Positions 10,140 through 23,199 of a stretch of DNA of 64,000 nucleotides are shown piece by piece (positions within the stretch are counted from its first letter, which is position 1; the number at the start of each line of letters is the position of its first letter). The DNA is from Taenia hydatigena. Taxonomy: Eukaryota; Platyhelminthes; Cestoda; Cyclophyllidea; Taeniidae. Below the pieces are notes generated by a model. The model had not been told where the DNA came from. It made no database searches and worked only from the letters and a program-made list of their open reading frames with translations. The stretch spans positions 1 through 64,000 of the forward strand of contig JADWOT020001380.1 of NCBI GenBank assembly GCA_036345935.2, written 5' to 3'. The translations under genes and the position numbers were made by a program.

Positions 10140-13100
10140 TGTCATTTGCACGGATTTTTTAAATTTATTACCTACTTAATTACCCAACCAACCGAATTGG
10201 AGGCAAGGGAGATAAGCACATCACTGCTCTTAAAAACGCGGAAGACTTGACCATTTTCGTTGTCTCTTTGCTGGTACAAAGTGTAATTTTGATTGTGCTT
10301 TATTCTCGCACAAATCACGTCCTATCGACTCCAGTTCATCATACTAGGCCAGCTAACGAGGTCTATTCGGTCGTCAACTCGTTGATATGGCGATCAGCGT
10401 AGAGGCGTTGGAGCCACCAAGGCCTTTAGGAGATTCTAAGGGGCGTTTTACCTCATTCGACTTATTTCCTGCCCGTTGAAAGTGACTGCAATAACTACTA
10501 TCTGACAGGACGCGAAAGACCCCAAGGTGACTAGCGGACCCTACCTACCGAAGTGTAAAGGACTCACCAGAGGATAACACAGTCATACTCGCAATGCATG
10601 CAGCGTTTCTTCAGAAGCCTGATTCGATTGATAATACAGCCCATACACTTTTAGCGTAACAACACTTCTTTACGCAAGCAGGCTACAGTAGGATCGTTTC
10701 TTATTTGCTGGAGACTGATTGGCAAATGCAGCATTTGGAGCTATAAATTGAAACATACGTTCCTTTTTCGACATCATGTGTTGATAAAGAGTTAAGGAAG
10801 AGGCCGAAATATATGATGTTGTAGAGTTACTCGGATTCAAATGTGATTAGAAAGCGTCGATTGGAATCCAACTGCTCCTCCTCATGTCAAAGAACTTCGA
10901 AACCGTTTTGTATGGAACTTGGTAGGGGATGTGAGAAAAGTAGCTAACAAAGACATTTGTGATGCGCAATTTATTTAAATGTGCTGACACCTAGAAGTGA
11001 GAATTGAGACGTAGAATTAATCCACCTCCCTAGCCAGTTGGCCGTGTGAAGATTAATCAGGTCGGAGGCGCTAAGGTAGCTGCACACCTTTGAAACCATT
11101 CCAGGCGGTGCACCAGTGATTTTACGTTGTGAGCCATTTCACACCAGCCATTATTGGAGTAAGCCAGTGTGGATTTAATGTCCATCAAAGATGCAAAGCC
11201 TTAAATAATTGGTACTATGGAGGTGTCAGCGCATTGCTGCAAAGTCACCTGGTCACCACAATTACCGGATTTACTGTTGTCTACCCGTTACAAAAGCAAC
11301 GAAATAAAATGGAACCTCAGAAGCCTTAATACGCATTAAAAACTTACTAGAGCAATGGCATCCACACCATTGTCTGTTCACTGCTAATAAGCAATCACAT
11401 GGTCTGACGCAACCGTTCCTCAAATGGCTGTTGGCAGATAGATTTGTCTAATGTGCATCGATCAAATCATCGGAGAGTGGATAAAGTATTGCCGTGTGAA
11501 ATAAGTACATGCGGCTTCCAAAAGGCAATTCATTCTGATAAGTTTATTTATTTTAGGTCGTGCGATCCAAAACTTGAACATAACTAGAAGTCAACGAAAA
11601 GAGGAAAGCCATTGAGTCTGCGCGGACTAAGTCTGACTGTGCCACTATGTTACAAGTCGATGTCGTTTTACGCGCTACCATCGAACTTCAATCACCCGTT
11701 TCCTGTGGCTATAATGGTCTGTATATCTTCTCAGAAGTGTTGGTTTTGCTAGTACGAACAAAACAAAGGCAAGGAAATGTGTAAATTCATGGCAACCTAT
11801 CACACAAACATAGTGCTAAAGAATTAGTCGTCTCATGCACGACAACTTCAACAATTGGGTGTCGGCAGAAATCGCATGCCTTCCCACAACATGCTGTGCA
11901 TCGACCACGCAGCAATAACCATTCGTGTGGCTTGAGTGCATGCGTTCGATGCAAGAAGAATAAGTAGACCAGGAAGCGTTGAGACACACGTGCCTCGGAA
12001 ACGTACCTACCTGGGCAGCATGCAGGCCGGAGGGGTTGTGTGTGGGCACGTGATGCACTGTAGATGCTGACTTTTACGGTGTATCAGTCACGTACAAAAG
12101 GCCAACGAAGCTCACAGCCGAGATCTATCTGCTCGATAGAATTTGATGAAATGCGAATGTGTGTAGAGAAGGCCTCTAGGTAATAGCGAGGGTTAGTGAA
12201 TCATTACTGAATACCTGCTCAATGAGAGGAAGACGTGACTTGCCTAAATAATATGTGACAGTGGCGTCTTTGTGTTTTTGCAAAGCACGTTAGTAGCATT
12301 TCCTACACGCTCAATTTTTCTAGTTGGCTCACGATTAATAATGGATTAATTTTTATTAGTCATGTAGCATCTCCGTCTCTACCCACTGGTCCTTAGGCGA
12401 AAGTGCTTGAGGTCTTGCAGGCAGGCGCTTCTGCTCCTCCGCATAGGCTGGGTTTGTCTTTACTTCTCGGATGTCATCTCCTCATCATACATCAAACAAC
12501 TTTGTTAAGGCTTTGCATTCGAGGTCTATTTCATTGGACCATTGAAATGTGAAGCAGTGAAAATGCTTTGCTACGGTGTTTTGAGCAATATAATGCGCCT
12601 TCTCTTTTGCAGTACGTCAGTAATTTCAACCAAAATTAGATGGTCTTCTTTCAACTTCTTCTAGGGGTGGTTATTCTTTGCAATTGATTAAATCCCTTCA
12701 TAGCAAATAAGATAAAATCCAAAAGCAAAATCTGATCGTTTTCCTCCCATCCTTATTGCATGTTGCTATGTCGCTTTGAATGGTTTGATGCCGAATAGCA
12801 GCGCCATTCATCTCAGTTCTCTCAAGGTAATAGGTATTCAGGAGGGCATTCTTGATGTTTAGGACTACCTATCCCGTTGCTCCTTTGACATCCCCAAAGC
12901 CTCGAACCCAACCATAACTCTACCTCACTCATGCACTCAGAAGTGGTGTAACATTATAGGAATAGATGGCTTTCCTTGCACTGTTTGCAATTCCAGCCCA
13001 ATTGAACGTAAACGGAGGCCTCTGACTTGTCCTCAGAATGCCTTTTCTTTGATAAAGGTGGATCCATTAAGTAGACTTAGCGACCGAAGTTAATTAGTCA

Positions 13101-13149
13101 GTCGGTGCAATTTCACAAATGCATACGTCATCCTTTTGGAGGGAAACGG
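10140..13149. other. No gene seen
   Basis: AT-rich sequence between tRNA-Arg genes. Open frames are short and unremarkable. The only shared element noticed is the small inverted repeat at 11970-12036. Confidence 0.5.
11970..12036 (-). repeat. Short inverted dispersed repeat, copy 2
   Basis: Reverse complement of the 7785-7840 element (ggcctgcatgctgcccaggt core, then GAGGCACGTGTGTCTCAACGCTTC). Identity across the core is high, so this is a relatively recent copy. Confidence 0.7.
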
Positions 13150-13222
13150 ATCCTGGTGGCCTAATGGATAAGGCGTCGATTTCCGGAGTCGAAGATGGCG
13201 GGTTCGAGTCCCGCTCAGGATG
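13150..13222 (+). tRNA. tRNA-Arg (anticodon CCG)
   Basis: Reads CGG codons. The acceptor ATCCTGG pairs with TCAGGAT (one G-U). The D-arm holds TGGCCTAATGG, and the anticodon stem TCGAT/GTCGA carries the loop TTCCGGA (anticodon CCG). The variable loop is AGATG, the T-stem GCGGG/CCCGC holds TTCGAGT, and the discriminator is G. There is no intron or CCA. The acceptor differs from the ACG and TCG genes, and its 3' flank does not share their conserved tail. It is therefore a separate isoacceptor gene in the same neighbourhood. The first TTTT downstream is near 13257. Confidence 0.95.
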
Positions 13223-15940
13223 AATCTGTTTGTTCTTGGGAGAAAATATAATTTACTGTTTTAGAGCACAGCGCAGATTGCCATAAATCATGCCTGCACT
13301 GACCTGAGAGCGCTCAAATACGCGACTGTTGCTCTTCTGCGCTTCACCCACACGTAAAATTTGGGAACGGTACAGGGTGTCTCACTAAGTACTCACCGAG
13401 TTCTATCAGAAGCTCTGTCACATGATCTCACGCAATTAGACTTCCATCATTTGAGTTCCTTAGAGCGACAGCTCATAGATTTGCTCATACTCCATTTCAT
13501 ATAGTTTTTGCTTACTGCCAAATGCTGATGGGCATAGTTTTAAATATACCAAAATAAAGTCCCTTGAAAGGTCGGTACATTAGGGCGTCTTCTTTGATAA
13601 GCGTTTCCTCACTCTATACAGAAAAAGAACTAGGTTTAACTAAGAGCTCATCACTTGGGACGCATAACGAGGAATCAACTTAAGCGCCGAGGATTTTAAC
13701 GGGAAGCCTGTGTTGCTCAAAGTTTTGGCGAACCACACGACGACTACTGCTCTGCGTTGTAATCACATGTCTGGTGGAGGGTTGATCTAGGAGGTCCCCC
13801 TTCCTACTCATTATATTCGCTGTAAGCTTCGTCGCCTTTTACTTGGCCGTAATGGGTGCCTACACATGAAAGTTGGGCTGAGCACCATTTAGAAATATTA
13901 TCCCATGCTTTGCACGCCTGGAATACGTGCACCTTAGGTGAACATACATTAATGTGCATATGAATGCATACATAAGTGAAAGCATGCCCCGTTGCTTTAT
14001 TGAAATCCTCCTCAGAATCAGCAATGCTGTTGGATATGGTGCCTATACAACTTTTAAGGGGTCTGTTCAAAGGCAAAATCTATTTAACACAAACGAATTT
14101 TTCTGAGCAGCTAACTGTAGTCTAAAATTATAAGTTTCGTTCTACTGAGGTAAACATGTCTGAAACTGACTCTAATTCCACAAAATACTAAGTGAGACTA
14201 ACGACTCTCTCGTTGACAAAAAATTCAGGACCGAATTATCCGTTCTGCCCAAATATCCGTCTATCGATCAATTTGTCCGTCCAATTCTCCTCATTTAATA
14301 ACTTCTAACTTATGCAAGACTGGCGGTGCTTGAAGAAAAACGGATCTGAACGTAAGTTTACAACATATGCGGGCGAAGATTCCAATCAAAAATATGAGAG
14401 CAGCGAATGACCAAAGAAGGCTTGATTGGTAGTGTTCGCCGTTCAAGCAGGTGTATTTTCTGCATCGCATCAACCAAACCCAACGCCAGCTGCAGCTGAG
14501 ACGCAGAAGGATATCCATCGCTGGAGGATCGCAAAGTAGTGTTCGTCGCAGAGCTAAATGGAAGGATGACTGAGCTGCAGGTACAGATTGCTGCCCTTTG
14601 TCAGACTAATTCTCCATCCATCAGTTCCGTATCGCCATCACCCGTCCATCCATACTTCTTCAATCCATATGCCTTGGAGTCTATTACTTGTTCATTAAAC
14701 ACTAATTGTAGTGTCAAACGTCAACCCAGCTGTTTGTTTTCCCTCTACTTGGTAAAGCGGTGATCCCTCTAGCCAACTTATCAAGTGGATTTTTTTGGTT
14801 TTCTGTATTACTTTCGACTTACTCGTGCTCTAAATCTGCTCTGGTTGGTATTAGCTGCATGGTAGACCCAGTTGCGTCTAGTATTTAGAACGTTCAGAAC
14901 GATCAGTAATTGCCAACTCATCCAGCCAGCTTTCGTCCATCTGCACAATTCTTTGGATCTACAAAAGATACGGTCCCCCTTACAGACTTCTCTAGCTGGA
15001 AACACTGAGCTAGCGTCTTGTCTGTCAGCAAGGCTAAAACAGTCATGGGAAAATATTTTACGTCATGGAAAAGGCTCACCACTTAGGCGCTCCTTAAATG
15101 ATGAGGTCAAGGTGGATGTTAGAAGAACACAGGGTCCTCAAAAGCGTACGAAATAGCGATGGAAGGGATGGCACAGTCTCACTCGAATTTCTTCTAATTA
15201 GGCAAACCGAATCTTCTGATCAATAAAGCTGCACTCTATTCCTACTCCTCGAATCCCCTCTCTTTCACGTCATTTGTGTTCATTGATAGAGCTTGGAAAC
15301 TTATTAAAATTTGTATTATTGTCTCAATCCTCTTGTCTTCATCTGTCCATGTGCATTGGAAGCTCACAAGCAGCCTTTCTTCTGAATAAATTGTAGCAAA
15401 TAAAACTTCAACGGTAAGACAGATTTCTAGAGCCTTCCCTTTTCGTACCACTAATGCAGTTGCAGTGGTCGATCTTTTGTTGCCTGTTTTAGTTGATTCG
15501 TGCCTGTCAGGAATGTCACCAAAATGAGGTGCTGAAAATAAGATCTACACAAATAGGAATGAATTTTCTAGGCTCAAAATTAAAGAGCAGTAAAAATATG
15601 CTCATAGATTTGCTTTTGGCCATAGTTAGGCTTTGTGTGTGAGAAAATTCGCTTTTTTTGAGGAAAAAAGGGTCTCTCAAACAGAAGGTGGATCGTTCCA
15701 AAACAAAGCAGGCACACTGAAAGAACATTCACTTTTGAGGAATGTTTTTGCTCCCTACCTCCCAGCTTCTACCATTGAGAGTACCTCTGCATAGCGTAGC
15801 TAATGCAGCATTCAGGTTTAACACTTTCATTATGAACGAGGACGAGGAAAGGAAGAGGAGGAGGGTAATGTTGGGTAGGGAGTAAATAAGAAGGGAGGAA
15901 TAAAGCGGGCCAGCAACCGCGCCCTCGGGCTTTCCACTAT
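13223..15940. other. No recognised gene
   Basis: Mostly AT-rich. Open frames of 70-94 codons around 14539-15156 (plus) have moderately protein-like composition but no recognisable domain and no convincing splice sites. A purine-rich tract at about 15835-15910 resembles the tails of the tRNA-Arg duplications in composition only. Confidence 0.4.
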
Positions 15941-15945
15941 GCTGC

Positions 15946-16113
15946 AACACCCATGTACTAACCCGCATCGACGTAGCACTTCCTCGATGGCTGCGCCGAC
16001 ACTAGAGGTCTCTACGCCGTATCATCGCTGCCTGCGTCCACACCAGCGACTGCGAGCTGTCCTCTAGCGTCACCCACATGTGTACTAACTCGCACCAACG
16101 TAGCACAGCCTCC
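15946..16113 (+). repeat. Imperfect tandem duplication, period about 125 bp
   Basis: The segments near 15946-15986 and 16071-16113 both read caccca...tgTACTAAC.CGCA.C.ACGTAGCAC...CTC. The intervening sequence does not match as well, so the repeat is either old or confined to the edges. It lies about 0.8 kb from the H2A pseudogene. Confidence 0.55.
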
Positions 16114-16880
16114 ATTTTGGCAGTGCCTATATCTATTTGTAGGTGAGGACGGGTCAGAGGAAGGACAAGAATTGGATGTAGTTGTTGGGCGTTTGAGGAT
16201 GATCGCGATGGATGGGCCGACAGTGAAATGGAAAAAATTGAGAAGGGTTAGCTTTATGCTGGATTGAGCAATTCCCATTTCTCTCACAAAAGAGCTTCAA
16301 GGAGAGATCTGAATCGATGTGAATGTCTCGTAATTAGCGTCTATTTCATGGTTTGCTAAATGTAAAGGTTCGATGGGTATGGACATTAACCCTTCCAGCC
16401 GTCTCATTCACATGCCGCCACCTTTTACCCACTCTTGTGCACACATCTACACACCTATTGTTTACACGCACACCATCATAGACAACCGCCGCCACCGACA
16501 TGGCTATCGGTTGGGCTCAAATTTGTCCAACTTGTCGCGCCAAACACTTGTGCCATAGCAATCCATCCCACCACCAGTCCACCAATGTGACGTACAAGAG
16601 CGTGTAAGAGAAGAAGGAAATGCGCCGCACTCCATCCAAATTCCCATGGTAATTCTGCGTGTTGTAGCACCACCTCTCATCTCTGCAGCTTCTCCATCTA
16701 AGACAGTAAGGCAGACCAACACCCAAGTGTCAGCCAATCCGCCGACACATCCAGTAGTCAACTATCTACCTTGTGGTGGCGCTCAATAGGGCCGTTACTG
16801 CGTTCGTAGTCGCAAACTTAGCCAGTCAGTCCGCCTGTGGGGAGGCACTTGGTCGGCCTACTCCTCACTGCCTCCAGGTT

Positions 16881-17218
16881 CCTTGTCTTCTTCGGCAGAA
16901 GTACCGCCTAAATTTTGGGCAGCGCACCATCCTGCACGATTGTCACATCACCCGACAACTTGTTCAGCACCTCGCTGTTGCGAACGGCCAAATGCATGCG
17001 ACGAGGTAGGACGTTCATCTTCGTGTCGCTGCACGCCGCATTACCTGTTAGCTCTACCACCTCGACAGCCAAGTACTCCAGCACAGCAGCCAAGTCTAAT
17101 TTTACATTTCGCATATACAAGAAGATGGCTTTTCATTAAAAGAGGAATTATGTGTATTACCGCAGTATTACCTCCTCAATGTTTGCACTTATGTCCTCCT
17201 CCAGGATATTGGACCAGT
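16881..17218 (-). pseudogene. Histone H2A pseudogene
   Basis: Canonical H2A packages DNA in the nucleosome. Reading the minus strand from about 17120, the frame gives [15 protein letters not shown], then a PR..HLA.RN.E.LNKL..VTI.Q.G.LP.I segment, then AVLLPKKT. This is the H2A histone-fold alpha2 to C-terminal docking sequence in the right order. The invariant glutamine between LP.I and AVLLPKKT is replaced by a TAG stop (16908-16910). The N-terminal part is only traceable as a QYP.GG.HK remnant near 17190-17218 in another frame with a further stop, so there are frameshifts. No intron is apparent, consistent with a replication-type H2A gene or a processed copy. The SGRGKGGK tail is not found. 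No other histone was recognised nearby. Confidence 0.88.
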
Positions 17219-17229
17219 TTTTACTAAAC

Positions 17230-19985
17230 CTTATGTAGTTAATGAGGTGAGTAGTCTATTCATTCTCCAATGATAAAAACGCATTAAAAGGAATGGCTCA
17301 GCACATCCGTTGCAGTTCCTAGACTAACGTCCGATCGCAACCCAGTTTGCCTATGTAGACATAAGATGCCGGGAGCAGCTTTAATGAGGTTGCTTAAAAC
17401 AATCCAACTCATTTAACTGCGGTGGAGATGGGAGATCCATTGCTGGATTAAAAGGAGGAATGTCGCTTGCAAATAATGTCCATGAGACGTTGTTATTGCG
17501 TTTTATTTGAAGAAACGGATGAATGAAATGCAAAATCAATTTTACACAATTGCTTGATATGGCAGCATACATAGTAGCAGTAAAAGGTTCTTATGTAAAA
17601 CGTGCTCATGAGTCATAATCATTTGATCCCGTCTTTTAAATAAAATGCATCACGAATCACTTGAAAACACCATAGATGAATATGACTCATGCAATTTTTA
17701 AGACATAATCAACCGTATTTTGCATTTTTTGTGAAGTGAAGAAGTCTTTGAGCCAAGTAATTCTCTCATCATTTTGAGGGTCACTAGCGGTAACTACTTT
17801 TCTTCTCGATAATATAGTATACCTTTTGTCACATTAAAACGCCATAATTTTGGCAAAAGCGGAACTCGTCCTATAGAATAGCATAAACTCTTCCGGGTCA
17901 CCCGAGATCACTTAGTGAAAATGGCAGTGCGGATTCTGAACTCCACAAAAATGCGTCTCGTTTGATTTGAGCATAATTTGCTGAGCATGGCTATTCAACG
18001 AACTTTTAGGAACCAGAATCCCGTCTTTGCCATCGCTTTAATACAACTCAGGTCAAAATGAATTGCGTTTTATTATGTTTAATCACGTCGTTGCGCATAA
18101 AGAAACAACTGCCATTAGCCAGATTATTTGACTTTACCACTTATTCCCAAGAGCTTAATCAGTAATGCACAGTAAAAATCACTTTTTACTAGTTGTTACA
18201 ATGCTAATGTCTATAGACTACGCTTAGAATAATAATTTAGGTTATTTAGCAGTTACAGGGTTGCTGTTAGGAACTTTCCAGGCAAGTGGAGAAAAGGACT
18301 TATCCATAAAAAACGGCTTGCCTTATTACATCTGCATAGAAAATACTTAGTTGGTACTAACTTTTAGCTGGTGGTTAAGACCAATCAATGCATAAGATGG
18401 CACACTAGTAAAACAATAGCAAATTAGCCACAGTGCGATGCACTCTATGTTTATCTCCCATAAAGCAATAGCAATTTGGTTATGCAGCTAAACAAAGAAT
18501 GTGTTATGACTAAAATGGGGAAGAGGACGCAAAACTTAACTACGTCGTATTTTCTTTCATTCTATCTAGAGTTAAGTAAAACTAGGTATCAAGCGTGAAT
18601 TTGCTACGGTGCCTATCAATTGCAGTTCTATTGCAAAGCGTTTGATAGATAAGAATGGCTCCACAAAGCTGTAATCAACTTTCCTGGTTTCATCTACAAT
18701 GATTCACATTTCTGCTCAGGGCTAACCTATATTTAAGGAGCCCATTTTGGCAAAGAAAGCTCAAATAATATGAGCACACGGAGCTGCGATGTATTTATCC
18801 GTTGAGATCCAGGATTAGTCAGAATCAAAGCACAGCAGCTTATTCCATTCAGTGATTGCTCGCAGTCGTTTTCTTATCTAATTATAAAAATTATGGCTTG
18901 GCCAATAATGAAAACATCAAGGTTAGCACAGAATCGTGATAAACTGCCTTACGTGCGGTATCGTCTACTACTTCCCATCTTACTTCCCGCTTTCGTCTTC
19001 ATAATTCAGTTACTCATCAATGCCTCCCTCTCGCTTCGTTTTCTCCCTGCATTCGGTCATCTGTTCATTCTTCACTTCTGTCGGCTCTCTCATCATCTTC
19101 TCATCACTTTCAACCATTTTGGAAAAGGCAGAAGGCCACAGCCATTAGATAACGTAGGAATTGGGGTATGCAATACTACCAGCCCCTCCACCTCTTCTCT
19201 TGTATCCCCGTCCTATCTTCTCCTCCATCATTTGCGTGCGTAACTTCAGTGATATCAAATCTGGTTTTCAGCGCAAGTGAAGCAAAAATGGAAAGCTATG
19301 GTTAACCTCTTCTATTGTGTCAATTAATAAATTTATATTCCTTCCACTGGGAGAAAAAGAGAAAGAAATGAAGAACGCCGCAATACAACACTTTACAAAA
19401 TTATCAAATGGTGTCCATGTTTAATTTTCTCTTTCCTTTTTTGCCCTATTTTATTCTATGCCCCCGTATTCGCATATCTTCGCCTCTATCTCAGTCATTC
19501 CCTTGCCTCTTTCAGAAGTGTAATCGCGTTGCTTTGCAGTGCAACGCAGTAATTCTGCCAATCATAGGCCTAGGTGCACACAAAATAAACGCATTGTCGT
19601 TATCTAAGTCATCTCTAGGGTAAGTCGCAGGTGTTTTTAAATTTCCTACTCTGCACTACGCTTGCTGTACCGGGCTTACTTTAAATGTCTCTTACATGCG
19701 GAAACACTGTAACACGGCTTGACTAGATCTGGCTAGATTACACTGGATCGGGACGGACTAGACTGGTCACATCGGCTGAGTTATGACAGGCTTGCATAAA
19801 ATGCGGAACGTTTGGATGTGCGCTCCGATTATTTAAGCTTCACGTATTGTGATTGTGAACATTGACGGAACTGATCTGCCAGATTATTTTTCATCTCGCG
19901 TAAACTTCAAGTGCATTCTGACCTCCTATAAGTCACCGACAAGTGTTTAGAATTGATAAGCCCATTTGTAAGGAGATCGCTGTTT
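17230..19985. other. No gene seen
   Basis: AT-rich, with stops throughout. The longest frame (18893-19243, plus) is a pyrimidine-rich stretch translating to leucine/phenylalanine runs without a recognisable domain. I treat it as chance. Confidence 0.5.
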
Positions 19986-20185
19986 TTCCAAGGTCTTTCC
20001 AGGCACCCTCATTCGCGACTCTGTCATGCACCCTGAGAACATGAAACGCAAGACCGTCACTGCCTTGCACATAGTCTATACCTAAAATACCAGAACCAAG
20101 TCTCCTAAGCCGTCGTCGCCTAGGCGGCATTGCAGCTGAAGAGTGGACGGATAGGGAGATCGTAGTAAATGTGCAAACGCTTTAA
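19985..20185 (-). repeat. Dispersed repeat family C, copy 1
   Basis: About 200 bp shared with two copies at 46225-46430 and 46418-46545. Landmarks are ccctcattcgcgac, cactgccttgcacatagtctatacctaaaatac.agaacca, and cgcttt near the distal edge. On the minus strand the copies translate to similar peptides: ILGIDYVQGS, then HVL.VH..VANEG.WK. The family may therefore descend from coding sequence. Function is unknown. Confidence 0.7.
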
Positions 20186-20189
20186 CGGC

Positions 20190-23100
20190 CACTTTCAACA
20201 CCACATCGTACATTGCATTCATCTTTGCTCGTCCCACTGATGAGGGCAACAGGGTGGTGTGGGAAGGCAGTGTAGGGTAGCTGAGGGAGATTTTGGGTCA
20301 ATCGGCAAACCAGTGCTTGGCCGTGTGTGCTGCATATGTGCGATTAATTAAGCTGGAGATGGAAACCCTTCAGCTTGCTTTCGGCGTTCCATCGTCCCCC
20401 CTTCTGCTCCTTTCTCCGACCCTTTCTCCAAGTCACATCAGTGAATAACTTTAATGCGCTCAAGTCATCACCCTTGTACGTCACATCGGCATATTGACAT
20501 TCACAGTGGTCGTATGGAGAAGTAGTAGTGGGCAGGAGAATTGCCGATTGATTGGGTGAGTGGGTGGGTGGGTAATCAGCCGTGCAAATGGATAGTTGCC
20601 GACAGGTGGAGAGGATAGGGCGTATGAAGTCCTTTCATTATTCCACACTATACTGCGCTATTTTACATTCAGATATTGATGTAATCATCCTACTCGCTAG
20701 TGGTAAGCCAACTTTCCCCACCATCATTATCACCGAATTTCATTTTGTCGACTAAGAAGCCATGTCAACGAATGGCACCCTACACTCTCGTACAAGTAAA
20801 TGAGCACATCACAAAAGTCAGCCACCGCTAATTAAACGAGGCTATTGAAGCATATGAAAGACGAGCAAAGGCATCAAGTACTAGGCAATTTAGAAATAGA
20901 CAAATGTTCCAGCAAACGACGTCTCGCCACGTCTCTCACAGAAATAAAGCAACGACTAATTTTTGAACAACATCCTCATTTGAGTACCACAGAAGGTTGC
21001 GCAGCAGACAGAACTTACCTCGCTCCTGATTACTAGTACGTGCGAATGGATGCGCTCCCAATGCACTTCAACGCAAATCTGCTACGCCTTATGCACTAAT
21101 GCCCATCATATCACTAACGCGATGGCACACTAGGAAGCAACTTCATGTCCTGCGGCGACTTCGAATCCAACGCTGATTGCATGCAAAAACATTACACTTT
21201 TGTTGAACGATAGCTCCGAGCGCACACTCTTGACCACACGCTCAGCCCTTAAAATGGCTACCAGTCAGAAGTCTGCTTCCACACTCAACCATCGCCACCA
21301 TCAAACGCATCCCACCCATGGTTCAATTTGTTCATCTTTGTGTCAGATTGCAAACAAACTTACTAGTTCATTCTTCTGTCTCCCTCGCGTTGCACATTCC
21401 ATCTGTACGCCTCTCAATGCCCACCCTACTCCTACGCATATCTCCTTTAACAACTCAACAGCAAAGAAATGAAAATGTCCCAAACACACCCACATCCATT
21501 CTATTAAGTCAGCTTTGTGCTTAACGATGCTCTAGACACAGTGCAGCATTTCTATTAGGTAAAATTCCAATCCTAATGCGTCTCATGGACAATAACATGC
21601 ACGTCGTATGCGAATTGACATTCATGTTTGGTGCCAGCCTTCACAACCAAATAAAAGACCCATTGCACTGGTGCAAAGATATTCCATCTAGATGCAAGAG
21701 TCTACAAACCGACTCAACGGAGTTATGGACAAGTTAGTATTATGCAGATGCAAAATGAACCTCACGCCATCATCTTCACCCTCATCAAACAACTCTGGAT
21801 GTCTCAGCAGAGTTCTTGCAGTGACGCTAATGAATTTCACCTCTACTTGAAACAGGCACCAAAACCGCTTGATCGTGTGCGAAAGTGACTGTGCAGAAGG
21901 CTACGCGAATTGCATTCAGTTCATCAAAATTTCGCAGACAAATCGGCTGAAATCCGATCACTCATCCTGGAGCACCAGAATATTCATTTCTAGTCAGAAA
22001 TGCCGTAACGGGTGTTTACTCGAATCCGCGCTCGTTAAGTCCAATCTAGAAGTGGGTGGCCATAAACCAGCTATTCAAAAATTCATAGCAATTCAGGATC
22101 TGTAGCTTCTTTAACAAGAGGGAAAATTAGACGCCAGAAACATTTTCAACAGTATTTCACAAATGAGGCCTCATTTTACAAAACTCGTCGTTGATAGAGT
22201 GACACTGCTATAACAACCCCAATTGAGGCGAGTGGGGTGTCGTGTTTAGAAAAGACAGCGAGTGTCTTCAAGTTGGTAAAATTTGGTCGACCCGGCGCAA
22301 GAAGTCGGGGCCGTCACACTCATGGGAAGCAGTTGTTGGTCGTGGATGGGTAAGGCAATAGGTCTCTGACCACTAGCTATTTCAGAGGATGCTGGTCTGG
22401 TCTTAAGCATGCACCCCAAAGTGTTACTTGACAGGAGCTTGATTTTTTCGAAGATGGTCAGCGTTGGAGTCCAATTCGGCGCAGGAGATGGAATTGTGAA
22501 TGTGGGTGCCGCGCCGCTGCTTGCGGGAGCCTCAATTTGATTAAAGAGCCCTTGAGTGACTTTTTAAGATGACATCCGTTATGCCGATAGGTATGAACTC
22601 TTCCATATTGAGCTTCAAACGTCTCCGTAAATTTTGCAGGTGAATTAATGTAGGAACCTCATAAATTGTCCAATTCTCCTAATTCTCTAATTGACCCATC
22701 CACTAATGTTCCGACCGCATCGCCTACCGTGTGTGATTGATTGATTGACTGACTAAGTCACTGATTAATTCATTGATATATTCATCCCCTTGCTCCTTTA
22801 CTTTCTTTTAAGCTGTTTTTATTGTTCGGTTGATTGCCTAATGCCCTTCTTCAGCGCACCCGTCAATGAAGGTGGCAGCACAATACTGAAGCCATGACTT
22901 TGGTATTCCTCCCTTCCTCCCACCCTCTCCCCCTCCCTCCTTCCTTACTTGCATGGAAATCAGCGGCTGGTGCAGTAGACTCGTGAATGTTTTTATAACT
23001 AACACGTTTTAATAGATGACGCTGTCACATCTTTCGCACATTCGAAATCCATTCTCAAGGCTACAAGGCAGCATGTCACAAATGCACTTGTCATCAGTGC

Positions 23101-23195
23101 CAACAATCAACTGCAACCCAACAAAACAAAGAACATTTGAATGCCTGATGGAACAAAATATTCCAAATCTGTCACGGAGTCACACAAATGTGCTA
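20190..23195. other. No recognised gene, A/C-rich
   Basis: Low-complexity and A/C-biased DNA with short open frames only. A GTGGGTGGGTGGGT run lies near 20560. A pyrimidine tract (ccctcc/ttcctt) lies at about 22910-22950, next to a TGATTGATTGATTGACTGACT run near 22735. Confidence 0.5.
22910..22950 (+). repeat. Pyrimidine-only tract
   Basis: About 40 bases of almost pure C/T (tcccttcctcccaccctctc and on). Such mirror-like homopyrimidine tracts can adopt triplex structure. No associated gene is seen. Confidence 0.8.
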
Positions 23196-23199
23196 TGGT

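Noticed and set aside
14539..15156. Possible retrotransposon gag remnant
   Set aside because: A short coiled-coil-like ELNGRMTELQVQIAAL stretch only; no zinc knuckle, protease or reverse transcriptase nearby.
22735..22775. TGATTGATTGATTGACTGACT run as a regulatory palindrome
   Set aside because: A simple tetranucleotide slippage run with no associated gene.
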